The notes: generated by a model from the letters alone, not told the origin. 64,000 nucleotides of DNA from DTU013 sp964512095 (GCA_964512095.1 CAZEIH010000004.1:1-64000), one strand, 5' to 3'. Shown: positions 18,291-27,398, numbered from the stretch's first letter. Program-made: numbers and translations.

Positions 18291-19700
18291 TTACCGTTTG
18301 AAGGTTATTCTAAATGAGGTGATATATGATCCATCTTTTCCATAGGCAAGCTCCAGGGTGCCAGCCTGCTTTTCTACTATCTTTTTTGCTATAGCCAGTC
18401 CCAATCCTGTACCGCCACTACTGCTCCTTGATGCATCTCCCCTTACAAAAGGATCGAATAAGCTGTCACGAATATTTTCTGGAATGCCTAATCCATTATC
18501 TGCTATAACAATATCAATTCTATCAGCTAGCTCTAATAATTTTACATGAATTGTTGTTCCGGAAGGATTATGACGAACAGCGTTAACCAAAATATTTGAA
18601 AAAGCTCTGGACATTTCCTTCCTGTTAATCCTAAGCATTACCTCTTCGTCGGGAATATCCAAATCAAGGACTAGCCCTTTGTCCTCTATCTGTTCATAAT
18701 GACCGGCTACCATATCCCGCAAGAATTCTGCCATATCCACATTCTTAGTATCTAGGTCAGATTCCTTAAAATCAAGCTTAGTTAAATCAAAAAGCTCATC
18801 TATCATGTTGGAAACATGCATCGATTTATTGTAAATGGTTTCAATGTAGCGTCTTTTCTTATCCGCATCCCTTACCATATTTTCTGCCAATGCTTTGCTA
18901 TATCCTCCAATCACAGTCATTGGTGTCTTCAGATCATGGGATATATCTATGAGCATCCGACTTCTGGCCTCTTCCATTCTAACCTTTTCCTTTTGTGCAG
19001 ATTCCAGTTTATCTGCCATCTCGTTGAAGGCGTCCCTTATCTGAAGAAATTCATTTTCAGCCTTAAAGTCCATACGAGTATTCATTTTGCCAGATCTAAG
19101 GTCGCGTATGGAAGCTGTTATACTATTAAGGGGCTTGCTTATCTTTGAAGCTGTAAATTTACTGAAAAGAACAATGTTCAATGCAAAAAGGATAAGAAAG
19201 AGCACTACTGATATGGAAAGTATGGTAATAAACTTATTTGTGATTGGAAAAGGCGCATTTATGATATTTAGGTTCAAGTCCATTTTATCCTGAGGCAGGA
19301 ATACCAAGCATGTATATTCATTTCCATCTCCCGCTGTAAAATTGCTGGCAGTACAAAACCACCCAAAATCACTTCCCGGGTAACTCAGTATTTCATAAAT
19401 GTAGCGGCTGCTATAACTATACTCATCGGTTTTTTTATCACCCTTTACATATATAACATTATTATCCTCATCCAATACTTCCACCCATCCGCCTATAGAC
19501 ACTATATCAGTGACATCTATTTGTTCATAATCCGGTATTGCCACCATATCAGCTGTCAACAAGGGAAAGGCTTCATCCGACATGGTGCCTGACAACGATA
19601 AGATAAGAAAAAAAAGGGACAGTAGCGCTACCCCCAGCATGATGATAACAAAGATAACATAATTTTTTATTAGCATACTATGCAGGTTTCTTTTTTTCAT
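18291..19700 (-). CDS. Two-component sensor histidine kinase
   Basis: A 469-residue membrane kinase. Two transmembrane helices (about residues 14-36 and 155-180) flank an extracytoplasmic sensor of ~115 residues. A HAMP linker follows (KISKPLNSITASIRDLRSG), then HisKA with phospho-acceptor H255 in DISHDLKTP, then the HATPase domain with N, G1 and G2 boxes (NILVNAVRHNPSG, DNGLGIP, GGTGLGLAI). It lies three bases after its response regulator. It ends an operon with an ABC exporter and an HExxH protein, suggesting it senses an envelope or peptide signal; the signal is unknown. Confidence 0.9.
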   Translation of the reverse strand: MKKRNLHSMLIKNYVIFVIIMLGVALLSLFFLILSLSGTMSDEAFPLLTADMVAIPDYEQIDVTDIVSIGGWVEVLDEDNNVIYVKGDKKTDEYSYSSRYIYEILSYPGSDFGWFCTASNFTAGDGNEYTCLVFLPQDKMDLNLNIINAPFPITNKFITILSISVVLFLILFALNIVLFSKFTASKISKPLNSITASIRDLRSGKMNTRMDFKAENEFLQIRDAFNEMADKLESAQKEKVRMEEARSRMLIDISHDLKTPMTVIGGYSKALAENMVRDADKKRRYIETIYNKSMHVSNMIDELFDLTKLDFKESDLDTKNVDMAEFLRDMVAGHYEQIEDKGLVLDLDIPDEEVMLRINRKEMSRAFSNILVNAVRHNPSGTTIHVKLLELADRIDIVIADNGLGIPENIRDSLFDPFVRGDASRSSSGGTGLGLAIAKKIVEKQAGTLELAYGKDGSYITSFRITFKR

Positions 19701-19703
19701 AAC

Positions 19704-20423
19704 TCATTTCACCTTTTCAAATCTATATCCAAGTCCCCTTATGGTTTTAAGATATTCAGGGCTTCTGGAGTCATTTTCAATTTTTTCTCTCAGCCTACTA
19801 ATGTGTACCATGATAGTGTTGTCGTCACTCTCATAGAACCCACCATTCCAAACATGTTCATATATACGGCTTTTTGTGAATACCTTTCCTCGATTTTCCA
19901 TTAGCAGACATAATATTTTAAACTCTATTGCAGTCAAAGGTATATTAACACCATTCTTTTCAAGGCTACAGCTTCCTTTATCAAGCATCAACTCACCTGC
20001 CAAAATCCTATCCTCCGCCTCGCTTGCAACTGCATTAAGCTTGTAATACCTTCGTAGCTGAGCCTGTGCTCTTGCTGTAACCTCAAGTGGGTTGAAGGGC
20101 TTTGTTATATAATCATCAGCGCCAAGATCAAGCCCAAGTATCTTTCCACTGTCATCACTTCTGGCAGACAGTATGATAATAGGAATATTGCTATCCTTAC
20201 GGATCTCTTTAACGAGGCTATATCCGTCCATTTCAGGCATCATGATGTCTATTATGGCAGCATCCACACTAACATCTGCTTTCGAAAGTACACCCAAAGC
20301 CTCTTTTCCGTCATAAGCAGCGATTACATTAAACCCGGCATTCTCTAGGTACAAGTTCAATACATCGACAATTTCCTTTTCGTCGTCAACCAGCAGGATC
20401 GTATACCTTGTTTCCTCCCTCAT
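19704..20423 (-). CDS. OmpR/PhoB-family response regulator
   Basis: A 239-residue regulator. The receiver domain has the acidic pair DD (13-14), phospho-acceptor D59 in AIIDIMMPEMDG, and the Lys of YITKPF. The C-terminal winged helix (Trans_reg_C) has FTKSRIYEHVW and DDNTIMVHISRLREKIE. Its ATG with GGAGG site lies inside the 3' end of the preceding HExxH gene (38-bp overlap), implying translational coupling. It should control its own exporter operon or nearby envelope genes; this is inference. Confidence 0.92.
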   Translation of the reverse strand: MREETRYTILLVDDEKEIVDVLNLYLENAGFNVIAAYDGKEALGVLSKADVSVDAAIIDIMMPEMDGYSLVKEIRKDSNIPIIILSARSDDSGKILGLDLGADDYITKPFNPLEVTARAQAQLRRYYKLNAVASEAEDRILAGELMLDKGSCSLEKNGVNIPLTAIEFKILCLLMENRGKVFTKSRIYEHVWNGGFYESDDNTIMVHISRLREKIENDSRSPEYLKTIRGLGYRFEKVK

Positions 20424-21408
20424 ATGATACCTCCAAAGAATTTTCCAGCATTTGAGTTAATGTCAGCCCGTTTACAAAAATCTCATTCTTCCAACCGGGG
20501 CTCATCCTGTCCAGCACCATGCATATTCCCATACCACTTCTGTAATATTTCTCTCTGCCGGTCATTGTTTCCTGCAATGATGACAAATATTGCTCATATT
20601 GTGTATTGTCGGAAAGTATAAGTGCTGCTTTAGCCTCAGCATACCTGGCTGTGCCCTCAAGAAGTTCAGTAAATTCTATGTAATTACTAATCATTTTCCC
20701 CTTCAGAGCACCTGCTTCTGAGGATAGTGTATCAATGACTTCCTTTCTTGTTGTGATATATTTACATACATCATCAGTATTAAACCCATCATCGCTAGCA
20801 ACTACAAGCTGGTACAGGAGTTCTGCCTGCCTCTCATAAAGCGTTTGTACTACAGGATTGGCCTCAAGCTCAGCAATCATCCCTTCCATTTCAGTCTCCT
20901 CCCAGTCTCCTACCATACTCATTATCTGTGCTTCATAGCTACTAAGCTGATAGGCATGCAGTGCTTCATGATAGAGCAATGCAACATACTGGTTGTCTGA
21001 CATTATTTTACTCTCAATGGAAAACTGATTTAATAGGAAATCATCAGCACCCAATGAAAAGCCTTCCACTATCTGTCCAAGGGAGTCCATCTCCGATTTA
21101 CACGGTATTAACACATTTACTCTATCCTCTACAGTATATGCTGTGCATGCTAAGACGGGCAGAACGGGCCTTCTCTTTTCGATTCTCCCTTCAAACAACA
21201 CGTATTCTGTATTTCCTTTGCGCAAGGCCACTGGATAATCACTTATACGAAGGCCAGGCCATACACCCTCTGATCTGCCATCCTCCAGAGAACATGCTGC
21301 TTCATACAATTCCATATCTTTTTCCGGCAACCCCCTCATTGAGGTAAGCAATACAGCTACTACAAGCATTACACCAATAAGAACATATACGGCTTTAAAT
21401 GCTTTCAT
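20386..21408 (-). CDS. Membrane-anchored protein with HExxH motif (putative gluzincin-like metalloprotease)
   Basis: A 340-residue protein with an N-terminal transmembrane helix (residues 6-22) and a large domain predicted outside. It contains HEALH (147-151) and, 100 residues later, LLEGTARYAE with E251. That is the layout of a zinc metallopeptidase with a downstream Glu ligand. The sequence otherwise matches no family I recognise. It lies between an ABC-2 exporter pair and a two-component system and overlaps the regulator start. Processing of an exported peptide, or signal generation for the kinase, is a reasonable hypothesis only. Confidence 0.6.
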   Translation of the reverse strand: MKAFKAVYVLIGVMLVVAVLLTSMRGLPEKDMELYEAACSLEDGRSEGVWPGLRISDYPVALRKGNTEYVLFEGRIEKRRPVLPVLACTAYTVEDRVNVLIPCKSEMDSLGQIVEGFSLGADDFLLNQFSIESKIMSDNQYVALLYHEALHAYQLSSYEAQIMSMVGDWEETEMEGMIAELEANPVVQTLYERQAELLYQLVVASDDGFNTDDVCKYITTRKEVIDTLSSEAGALKGKMISNYIEFTELLEGTARYAEAKAALILSDNTQYEQYLSSLQETMTGREKYYRSGMGICMVLDRMSPGWKNEIFVNGLTLTQMLENSLEVSYEGGNKVYDPAG

Positions 21409-21409
21409 G

Positions 21410-22168
21410 TCAGACCTCCTTTCGAAAAACTACAAATGTAAGTGATACTATGATATAAATCTGAAGCAGTGCAACTAACAAGGGCCTTGGATCGATAGGT
21501 GTCCATGTGAGTATATTGGATGCCTGCTGCTGTACTACAGAAAAGTTGGGAATGAAAAACAACGCAGCCTTTGTCATTACTGCACCAAACCCCTGTACTG
21601 TCCCGGCAAGAGTATTAAGGGCATTATGTAATATCCCCATCACATATATGATCAGACCGATGATTCCGGTTATGTATACAGGAAGCTTTATACTCAGCAC
21701 GCTTACAGCCGCACTTAAAAGCATAGTATTGATGCTCATTACAGCAATGCAGAGAAAGGTTGGCACAAAAAGCTCAAATTTCCCATGGGCAGCTGTAAAA
21801 ATGAGCAATGATAAATATAGCGACAGCATACAAAATACGCTTGCCAGCATATTACCAATGGTCATCGAAAACATGTACTGCCAAGGGTTGATGCCTCTTA
21901 TCAGCACCAGATGAGTAGTTTTTCTCTCAAATTCATTAGGGATGGTCTGAAGTGACACCATTACTGCAAGCAGGCTTGAAACAAAACCAATTATAGACAA
22001 AGCAACAGGTACCATTGGTTCAAAGCCGGTTACTGCTTTCCCGTTTATCATCAAACTACCTTTTCCAGTAGTGATCAACAGCATAATTATCATACCTATT
22101 ATACCTACAATATAGAATGTTTTACTTCGAATCCTTTCACTGAATGTATTGCGTATCAGAGTTAACAT
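21410..22168 (-). CDS. ABC-2 type transporter permease
   Basis: A 252-residue membrane protein with about six hydrophobic helices and the ABC-2 N-terminus (NTFSERIRSKTFYIVG). It should form the exporter channel with the upstream ATPase. The ATG at 22168 has GGAGGTG seven bases upstream, inside the ATPase gene. The frame continues six codons upstream through the ribosome site, so a longer start is unlikely. The substrate is unknown. Confidence 0.85.
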   Translation of the reverse strand: MLTLIRNTFSERIRSKTFYIVGIIGMIIMLLITTGKGSLMINGKAVTGFEPMVPVALSIIGFVSSLLAVMVSLQTIPNEFERKTTHLVLIRGINPWQYMFSMTIGNMLASVFCMLSLYLSLLIFTAAHGKFELFVPTFLCIAVMSINTMLLSAAVSVLSIKLPVYITGIIGLIIYVMGILHNALNTLAGTVQGFGAVMTKAALFFIPNFSVVQQQASNILTWTPIDPRPLLVALLQIYIIVSLTFVVFRKEV

Positions 22169-22853
22169 ATTCTTCACCTCCAACAACTTTGATAAATAGT
22201 TCCTCCAGCCTCCTGCCTACAAAATCCTGTTTTAAGACTTGTCCGGCCAGCTTGCCATTTGCAATAAACAGCGCCCTGTCTGCTACCTTTTCTATATCAG
22301 TTAAAATATGAGAATTCAGAACAATGGTCTTGCCTTCACTCTTCAGTTCACCGATAAGCCTGAGCATTTCCATTCGTCCGACAACATCGAGGCCTGATGT
22401 GGGTTCATCGAGAATAAGCAGTTCAGGTTCACCAAGCATTGCTTGAGCAAAGGCAAGTCTTTGAAGCATTCCCTTTGAGTAATTTTTAATTTTTTTGTCC
22501 CCTGCTTCCAATAATCCAGTAAGTTTAAGAAATTTTTCAATCTGCATTTCAGCTTTTTTCTTTTCAAGCTTTTGCAACCTATAATAGAAACTCATGACCT
22601 CATATCCTGTCAAGAACGGATGGAAATAGGGGGTTTCAGGTGAATACCCAATCCTTGTTTCCTTATCCATCTCCACATTTCCGGCTGTCAGACTTGTAAG
22701 TCCCAATATCATCTTTATAGTCGTCGTTTTGCCTGCCCCATTTGGTCCAAGAAGCCCCAGTACCTCTCCTCTTTCAACTCCGAAGGATAGCCCTGATACC
22801 GCCTGAGTCCTACCATACTTTTTAACCAGCTCACGGCATTCTAGTATTTTCAT
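22137..22853 (-). CDS. ABC transporter ATP-binding protein
   Basis: A 238-residue ATPase. Walker A GPNGAGKTT lies at 36-44, the signature is NYSKGMLQR near 130 (a divergent LSGGQ typical of ABC-2 exporters), Walker B is LLILDEPTSGLD and the switch His lies in NSHILTDIE. The start at 22853 has a GGAGG site; an ATG five codons earlier overlaps it. First gene of the exporter, HExxH protein and two-component operon, overlapping the permease by 32 bp. Confidence 0.92.
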   Translation of the reverse strand: MKILECRELVKKYGRTQAVSGLSFGVERGEVLGLLGPNGAGKTTTIKMILGLTSLTAGNVEMDKETRIGYSPETPYFHPFLTGYEVMSFYYRLQKLEKKKAEMQIEKFLKLTGLLEAGDKKIKNYSKGMLQRLAFAQAMLGEPELLILDEPTSGLDVVGRMEMLRLIGELKSEGKTIVLNSHILTDIEKVADRALFIANGKLAGQVLKQDFVGRRLEELFIKVVGGEEYVNSDTQYIQ

Positions 22854-22948
22854 TGCTTTCACCTCCATACTTCAATCATAAAGGCTTAAGCTTTAGATAT
22901 ACTTCACGTAATCTTAAGATCACCATAAATTTTATTCTCTTTATTACT

Positions 22949-23047
22949 TTGTCGATGTCATCATAAAACGCCGACCTCAAATCATGGGATACCTGGTCAG
23001 GTGGAGTTCATTCTCCACCTGACTCCCTGAGCAAAGCGAATTGACTC
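22949..23047 (+). repeat. Dispersed modular repeat, diverged copy
   Basis: Carries CGCCGACCT of the left module, the GGTCAGGTGGAG / CTCCACCTGAC hairpin (22993-23021) and the right end GAGCAAAGCGAATTGACTC, with one substitution relative to the other copies. It lies between the divergent ABC ATPase and spermidine-synthase-like genes. The left module is degraded. Confidence 0.8.
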
Positions 23048-23136
23048 ATTGATGATAAGTACTTCACAACCTGTCTGATTTGGTATAAACTATAAATTAC
23101 TTCGTGTACATAAATAACTCAGGGGGGCAACCATTT

Positions 23137-24738
23137 ATGAAAAAAAACCTGTTCATTTACATTACATCTTTTTTATGCGGTATGGCTGTTATGGGAGTCG
23201 AGCTCTCGGCTACAAGGCTTTTGGCACCATATTTCGGAACATCATCAATAGTATACACAGTGGTTATTGGCTTGATTATGATTGCAATGAGTATAGGAAA
23301 TGTGTTAGGTGGACGTTCTGCCGATAAGCACAACAATCTTGGAAGATTATTTGCCATGCTCTGGGTAGCTGCCCTTTGGGTAGCGATAATACCTCTTGTA
23401 GGAAAGTACGTCATAGCTCTGTCAGCTCTACTGATGGCGTGGATACTTCCGTCAAACCTTCTCGTTGCAGGTTCAGTACTTTCGTGTCTCTTGGTTTTTT
23501 CGGCTCCTCTTCTTATACTTGGAATGGTATCACCATATCTGGTAAAGCTTGGAGTTAACGATATGGAAAATAGCGGCCGCACCACCGGCGAAATATATGC
23601 AGCATCCACTATCGGCAGCATCATCGGCACATTCATCCCAACTTTCATTACCATACCATATATAGGGACGCTTAAATCCTTTCTAGTATTTGCTTTGTCA
23701 CTTAACCTTATATGTCTATATTATTTTATTAAAACAAAAAAAGGATTTATAAAAGGTGCTGTTACAACAGTAATTACTGCAGCAATGCTCCTTATGCCAT
23801 TTAAAACCTCTTATGCCTTCTGGACTGACGTGGTATTAGAGGATGAGTCACTGTACAATTATCTTCAGGTAGCTGAAAGGGGAAACTCAGTAATATTATC
23901 TACTAATGTCGCCTTTGGCGTTCAATCCATATACACCAGAGATCAGATACTCTCCGGCTACTATTATGACTATGCTCTTATGTCTCCGCTCCTGATTAGT
24001 GACGGCAGTCTGGAGAAGCCTCTTGATATACTGGTTCTGGGCATGGGTACAGGAACCTTTGCGAAGGAATGCAAGTATTTTTTCCCAAACAGCAATATCA
24101 CTGGTGTCGAAATAGACGAGAAAATTGTAAACCTGTCAAAGGAATATTTTCAGCTTACAGATGAAGAAGCAACGGTTTACGTTAACGACGGCCGAACCTT
24201 TTTATCGTCTCCCCAGGCAGGAATGTATGATATTATCCTGTGTGATGCCTATCACGATATAACAATTCCCTTCCACATGGCAACAACAGAGTTCTTTTCC
24301 GAGGTAAAGGAGCATCTAAATCCTGGTGGGGTCGTAATGGTAAATATTAATATGAGAAGCTCTAACACAACGGAAATAACAGATTACCTGACAAATACAT
24401 TAAAAACAAACATGGGCCAGGTATATAAGTATGACATACCAGGCATCACAAATACTCTGGTATATTCCTCAGATGACCCTAACTGTCTGCAAAATCTAAA
24501 AGACAACTCGGCTAAGCTAGACAAGGATAGCCCTCTTGTAGAGCTGGCAAACAGAGTCATAGGCAACTACACCCAGGTCACCGATACAACGTATGTATTG
24601 ACCGACGACTTGGCTCCTGTGGAAGTGCTTGGTCAAAAGCTTCTCAACGATGTAGTAGAAGATAATTTGAAATACTTCATGAAAGAACTCGAGGAATCAG
24701 AAAACGGTCTCCTTGATGTCTTTAATATGCTTTCCTGA
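23137..24738 (+). CDS. Fused membrane / spermidine-synthase-like protein
   Basis: A 533-residue two-part protein. The first ~225 residues hold about seven transmembrane helices with an MFS-like pattern (GRSADKHNNLGR loop). The rest is a Rossmann methyltransferase-fold domain of the spermidine synthase family, with LDILVLGMGTGTFAKE, GVEIDEKI, VNDGRTFL and ILCDAYHD. Such fusions are common in bacteria, but their aminopropyltransferase activity is unproven. The ATG at 23137 follows GGGGGG; an upstream GTG at 23104 is less likely. Transcribed alone and ended by a strong inverted repeat. Confidence 0.82.
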   Translation: MKKNLFIYITSFLCGMAVMGVELSATRLLAPYFGTSSIVYTVVIGLIMIAMSIGNVLGGRSADKHNNLGRLFAMLWVAALWVAIIPLVGKYVIALSALLMAWILPSNLLVAGSVLSCLLVFSAPLLILGMVSPYLVKLGVNDMENSGRTTGEIYAASTIGSIIGTFIPTFITIPYIGTLKSFLVFALSLNLICLYYFIKTKKGFIKGAVTTVITAAMLLMPFKTSYAFWTDVVLEDESLYNYLQVAERGNSVILSTNVAFGVQSIYTRDQILSGYYYDYALMSPLLISDGSLEKPLDILVLGMGTGTFAKECKYFFPNSNITGVEIDEKIVNLSKEYFQLTDEEATVYVNDGRTFLSSPQAGMYDIILCDAYHDITIPFHMATTEFFSEVKEHLNPGGVVMVNINMRSSNTTEITDYLTNTLKTNMGQVYKYDIPGITNTLVYSSDDPNCLQNLKDNSAKLDKDSPLVELANRVIGNYTQVTDTTYVLTDDLAPVEVLGQKLLNDVVEDNLKYFMKELEESENGLLDVFNMLS

Positions 24739-24748
24739 GAAGCTTATC

Positions 24749-24793
24749 AATTAGTAAGCCTGAGGCCGGAATCAGGCCTCAGGCTTACTAATT
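24749..24793. terminator. Perfect 19-bp inverted repeat between convergent genes
   Basis: Arms 24749-24767 and 24775-24793 are perfectly complementary around a 7-nt loop. The right arm contains the stop codon of the minus-strand gene ending at 24788. T-tracts on either side are poor, so it may act as a bidirectional terminator or a transcript-end stabiliser. Confidence 0.65.
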
Positions 24794-25090
24794 ATAGCAT
24801 AGCCTGTTCTCATTATAGAAAAGTAGGAATATATCTCTGATGGTATCATTCATATTTTCCGGAGTCAGGTGGAATAGCTGGCCTCCATCAATTTGTATGC
24901 ATACCACTATCTGGTATTTGTCATTGTTGTCAACAACAGCGCTAATGATGTCAACAGCCTCCACCGGCGAGGTATATTCATATATCCAGCCGTCATCATC
25001 TATCATCTGGACTTCACCTTCATAATAGCTTTCGAGAAATCGTTTCAATTCCCCTTCCTTCCGTGACCACAAGTTAACAGTAAGACTCAT
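24788..25090 (-). CDS. Conserved hypothetical protein
   Basis: A small acidic protein of 100 residues (SLTVNLWSRKEGELKRFLESYY at its start), predicted soluble, with an alternating alpha/beta pattern. I do not recognise the family. The start at 25090 follows AAAGGAG at seven bases; a further in-frame ATG seven codons upstream covers that site. The stop codon lies in the 19-bp inverted repeat. Monocistronic and divergent from the lipoprotein gene. Confidence 0.65.
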   Translation of the reverse strand: MSLTVNLWSRKEGELKRFLESYYEGEVQMIDDDGWIYEYTSPVEAVDIISAVVDNNDKYQIVVCIQIDGGQLFHLTPENMNDTIRDIFLLFYNENRLCYN

Positions 25091-25282
25091 TTTAATCTCC
25101 TTTAAAATCATGTTCTAAAATAGTATACAGCACTAAATTAATAATTGGACATAACTAAGGAAATACCTTTATGTAATTTTTTCATCGAATGTATTGTATC
25201 GCTATTTTTCATATCAACTGTATTTTTCTTTATTTTTTTACCTATAATAAAACTGCCATGTCACAGTCCGGAGGTAATATTA

Positions 25283-26416
25283 TTGCAGAACAAATTATGG
25301 CTAGTAAATATCATTCTATCTATTTCAATTCTGAGTCTCCCATTTTTTATTTCCGGTTGCAGAGCTAACAATGGACAGCAACAGGACGCGCAGCTTCAGG
25401 CTGTGAAGGAAAAGCAAGCCCAGGAAAAAGAGTCTAAAAAGCTAAAAAATATTGAAGCTCAAATTGAAAATCTTTTCGAAACCCTTGGAGGTCCAAGCGT
25501 AATCGCAGATAAATCAGCTGCTAATGGTGATTCAGGCGATAATCAGGAGAATTCCCAACAACAGGCTGACAAAGAGGAAGGCAGTAGTAAGCAGGGCCAA
25601 CAGAAGGGCGAAGAGGAGGATAGCAGCAATCAGGGCCAACAGAAGGGTGAAGAGGAAGATAGCAGTAAGCAGGGCCAACAGAAGGGCGAAGAGGAGGATA
25701 GCAGCAATCAGGGCCAACAGAAGGGTGAAGAGGAAGATAGCAGTAAGCAGGGCCAACAGAAGGGTGAAGAGGAGGATAGCAGTAAGCAGGGCCAACAGAA
25801 GGATAGCACTCAACAGCAGGGTAATAAGGAAGAAAATTCTAGTCAGAAGGGCGACACTGAGCAGCAAAATGGAAAGGCTACAGCACAAATAGCACCTAAT
25901 AGATGGTCAAATGTTGATAAAATTATAAATAAGATGCACTATCAATGGAATGACCTGATGCCTGAGATAGCCAAAAAGGGAGCTGATATGAAGCTGGTCG
26001 ATAATTTTGACAACGCTCTGAACAACCTGACAACAACAGCCAAATCAAAGGATCAGGATAAGGTCCGTACCTCGGCAAATAAGCTTTACTCCTATGTACC
26101 AGATTTATATTCCCTTTACCGCATCAAAATGTCACCCGAAGTAAAAAGGATGATTTATTACACGAGGAACATAATACTTGAGTCTAATAAGGACGGCTGG
26201 GAGCAGGTAGAAAAGGACAATGAAGCCCTTGAAAAATCCTGGTCCCTCTTTCGCAACACCCTTGAAAAGGAGCAGAAAAAGACCGGAGATAAACTGGATT
26301 TTTCAGTTTATGAGCTTAAAAAGGTCATAACGGAGAAAGAGCAAGAGCTCACCAGTATTAAGGGCAGGATAGTACTAAACAATATTCAACAGCTCCAAAA
26401 ATCCTTTGAAGAATAA
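25283..26416 (+). CDS. Lipoprotein with a Gln/Glu/Lys tandem-repeat linker
   Basis: About 377 residues from a TTG at 25283 with GGAGG eight bases upstream. The signal peptide ends in a lipobox (FISGC, C26), so Lgt should acylate it. A coiled-coil-like stretch follows, then a linker of five 13-residue repeats (SSKQGQQKGEEED, K alternating with N) plus a partial sixth. The C-terminal ~170 residues are predicted helical and lack a recognised family. An earlier in-frame ATG at 25145 would place a second hydrophobic segment before the lipobox and has no ribosome site. Followed by a terminator. Confidence 0.75.
   Translation: MQNKLWLVNIILSISILSLPFFISGCRANNGQQQDAQLQAVKEKQAQEKESKKLKNIEAQIENLFETLGGPSVIADKSAANGDSGDNQENSQQQADKEEGSSKQGQQKGEEEDSSNQGQQKGEEEDSSKQGQQKGEEEDSSNQGQQKGEEEDSSKQGQQKGEEEDSSKQGQQKDSTQQQGNKEENSSQKGDTEQQNGKATAQIAPNRWSNVDKIINKMHYQWNDLMPEIAKKGADMKLVDNFDNALNNLTTTAKSKDQDKVRTSANKLYSYVPDLYSLYRIKMSPEVKRMIYYTRNIILESNKDGWEQVEKDNEALEKSWSLFRNTLEKEQKKTGDKLDFSVYELKKVITEKEQELTSIKGRIVLNNIQQLQKSFEE
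25583..25801 (+). repeat. 39-bp in-frame tandem repeat, five units plus a partial
   Basis: Units start at 25583, 25622, 25661, 25700 and 25739; a 24-bp partial starts at 25778. The AAG/AAT difference (Lys/Asn) alternates in the first four units, suggesting a 78-bp block was duplicated. Unit length is a multiple of three, so copy-number change would not break the frame. Confidence 0.95.
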
Positions 26417-26434
26417 AGAGCACATCAAAAAAGT

Positions 26435-26469
26435 AAAACCAGCATTTCTGCTGGCTTTATTTTTTTTTG
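26435..26469 (+). terminator. Rho-independent terminator after the lipoprotein gene
   Basis: AAAACCAGCA pairs with TGCTGGCTTT (one mismatch) across a 4-nt loop, followed by an A and a run of nine T. Confidence 0.9.
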
Positions 26470-26499
26470 ACTGAAAACCCTTGAAACGGACTATTACTT

Positions 26500-26934
26500 C
26501 TATTGGTCCTCTTGCATGATATCCATCATCATTTCGAGATGATGACGATCCTTTTCCAGTACATCCTTTACTATTGATTCGCTTTCAGAATCGAGGTCAC
26601 CCTTTACAATCTCCTCGGCCATTTTTATTCCCTTATCTTCGCCGAAATAGGCTCTTTTTAGTACATCGTCAGAGTCCTTCCCATTAATCTGAAGCTCAAG
26701 CTTCATTTTCGAAAACATTCCCGGCATCCCGGTCTCTTTGTCAGGCTCGTTACCTAGACTCCGTATCCTGTCTGCAAGAATTTCCGCATTTTCCTTGTGG
26801 TTTTTCTTAATAATCTCGAATTGATTCTTTATCCTTTTATCGTCAACATTGGGAATAAAAAGCTCATACGATTCGGCCGCCATTTGCTCGCCTTTGAGCA
26901 CTGTATTCAATTCCTTTATTGTAGATTTATCCAT
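26500..26934 (-). CDS. Ferritin-like / DUF2383-type four-helix protein
   Basis: A 144-residue all-helical protein. Glu and His residues spaced as in ferritin-like diiron folds are visible: KGEQMAAESYE, KNHKENAE, GEDKGIKMAEE and DRHHLEMMM. A protective or storage role is plausible, and DUF2383 relatives are often sporulation- or stress-linked, but the function is unknown. The ATG at 26934 sits eight bases after AAAGGA; an earlier ATG three codons upstream touches that site. Monocistronic by position, convergent with the lipoprotein gene. Confidence 0.65.
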   Translation of the reverse strand: MDKSTIKELNTVLKGEQMAAESYELFIPNVDDKRIKNQFEIIKKNHKENAEILADRIRSLGNEPDKETGMPGMFSKMKLELQINGKDSDDVLKRAYFGEDKGIKMAEEIVKGDLDSESESIVKDVLEKDRHHLEMMMDIMQEDQ

Positions 26935-26987
26935 GGGCACCATCCTTTATACTATTAAATGAACTTCATTCAATAGTATGCCCTATA

Positions 26988-27398
26988 TCATTGTGTATAT
27001 TTCTTAAGGAAAGCTGGCATTTCTTCTGTAGCTCCATTAAGTGAAATAAAGAATTCAGTACTGCATTTTCCTGCAAGTAGACTAAGTTTTTCAAAAAAAC
27101 CTTCGTATTCCTGCACACCATCTTTAAATACTAAATTCAACCTGTCAATAAAAATACCCTCAATATCGTAATTCTGTGAAAGAATGCCGCATATAAATCC
27201 AAAAAATCCAACACTGTTCAACTTGGGGAAATCAGATATATTAACGAACCTTACTGCACGTACAAGATCATGTATCAGCTTAGTACTGTCATCTATAAAA
27301 ACTACAGCGCCCTTTGCCTCCTTTGCCATTTTGTTAGCTGCGCTGGTCAGCAATTTCGTTTTGCCCGTTCCCTTTGGGCCATAAAAAACTTTGATCAT
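26988..27398 (-). CDS. Small P-loop ATPase, conserved hypothetical
   Basis: A 136-residue protein with Walker A GPKGTGKTK at residues 7-15 and a possible Walker B IEGIFIDRLN near residue 80. It is about the size of a bare RecA-like core. Clostridial relatives are often loosely called PilT-like, but no other PilT motif is seen. Ribosome site GGAAGG. It lies 55 bp downstream of the SSB-paralogue gene on the same strand, with a hairpin between. Confidence 0.65.
   Translation of the reverse strand: MIKVFYGPKGTGKTKLLTSAANKMAKEAKGAVVFIDDSTKLIHDLVRAVRFVNISDFPKLNSVGFFGFICGILSQNYDIEGIFIDRLNLVFKDGVQEYEGFFEKLSLLAGKCSTEFFISLNGATEEMPAFLKKYTQ

Noticed and set aside
23041..23046. TTGACT at the right end of the dispersed repeat as an outward -35 box
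   Set aside because: At the copies examined there is no -10 at 16-18 bp downstream, so a promoter from the repeat is not supported.
25524..25892. Long overlapping frames on both strands across the lipoprotein repeat
   Set aside because: Shadows of the 39-bp tandem repeat; only the frame with the lipobox has a start and an acceptable protein.
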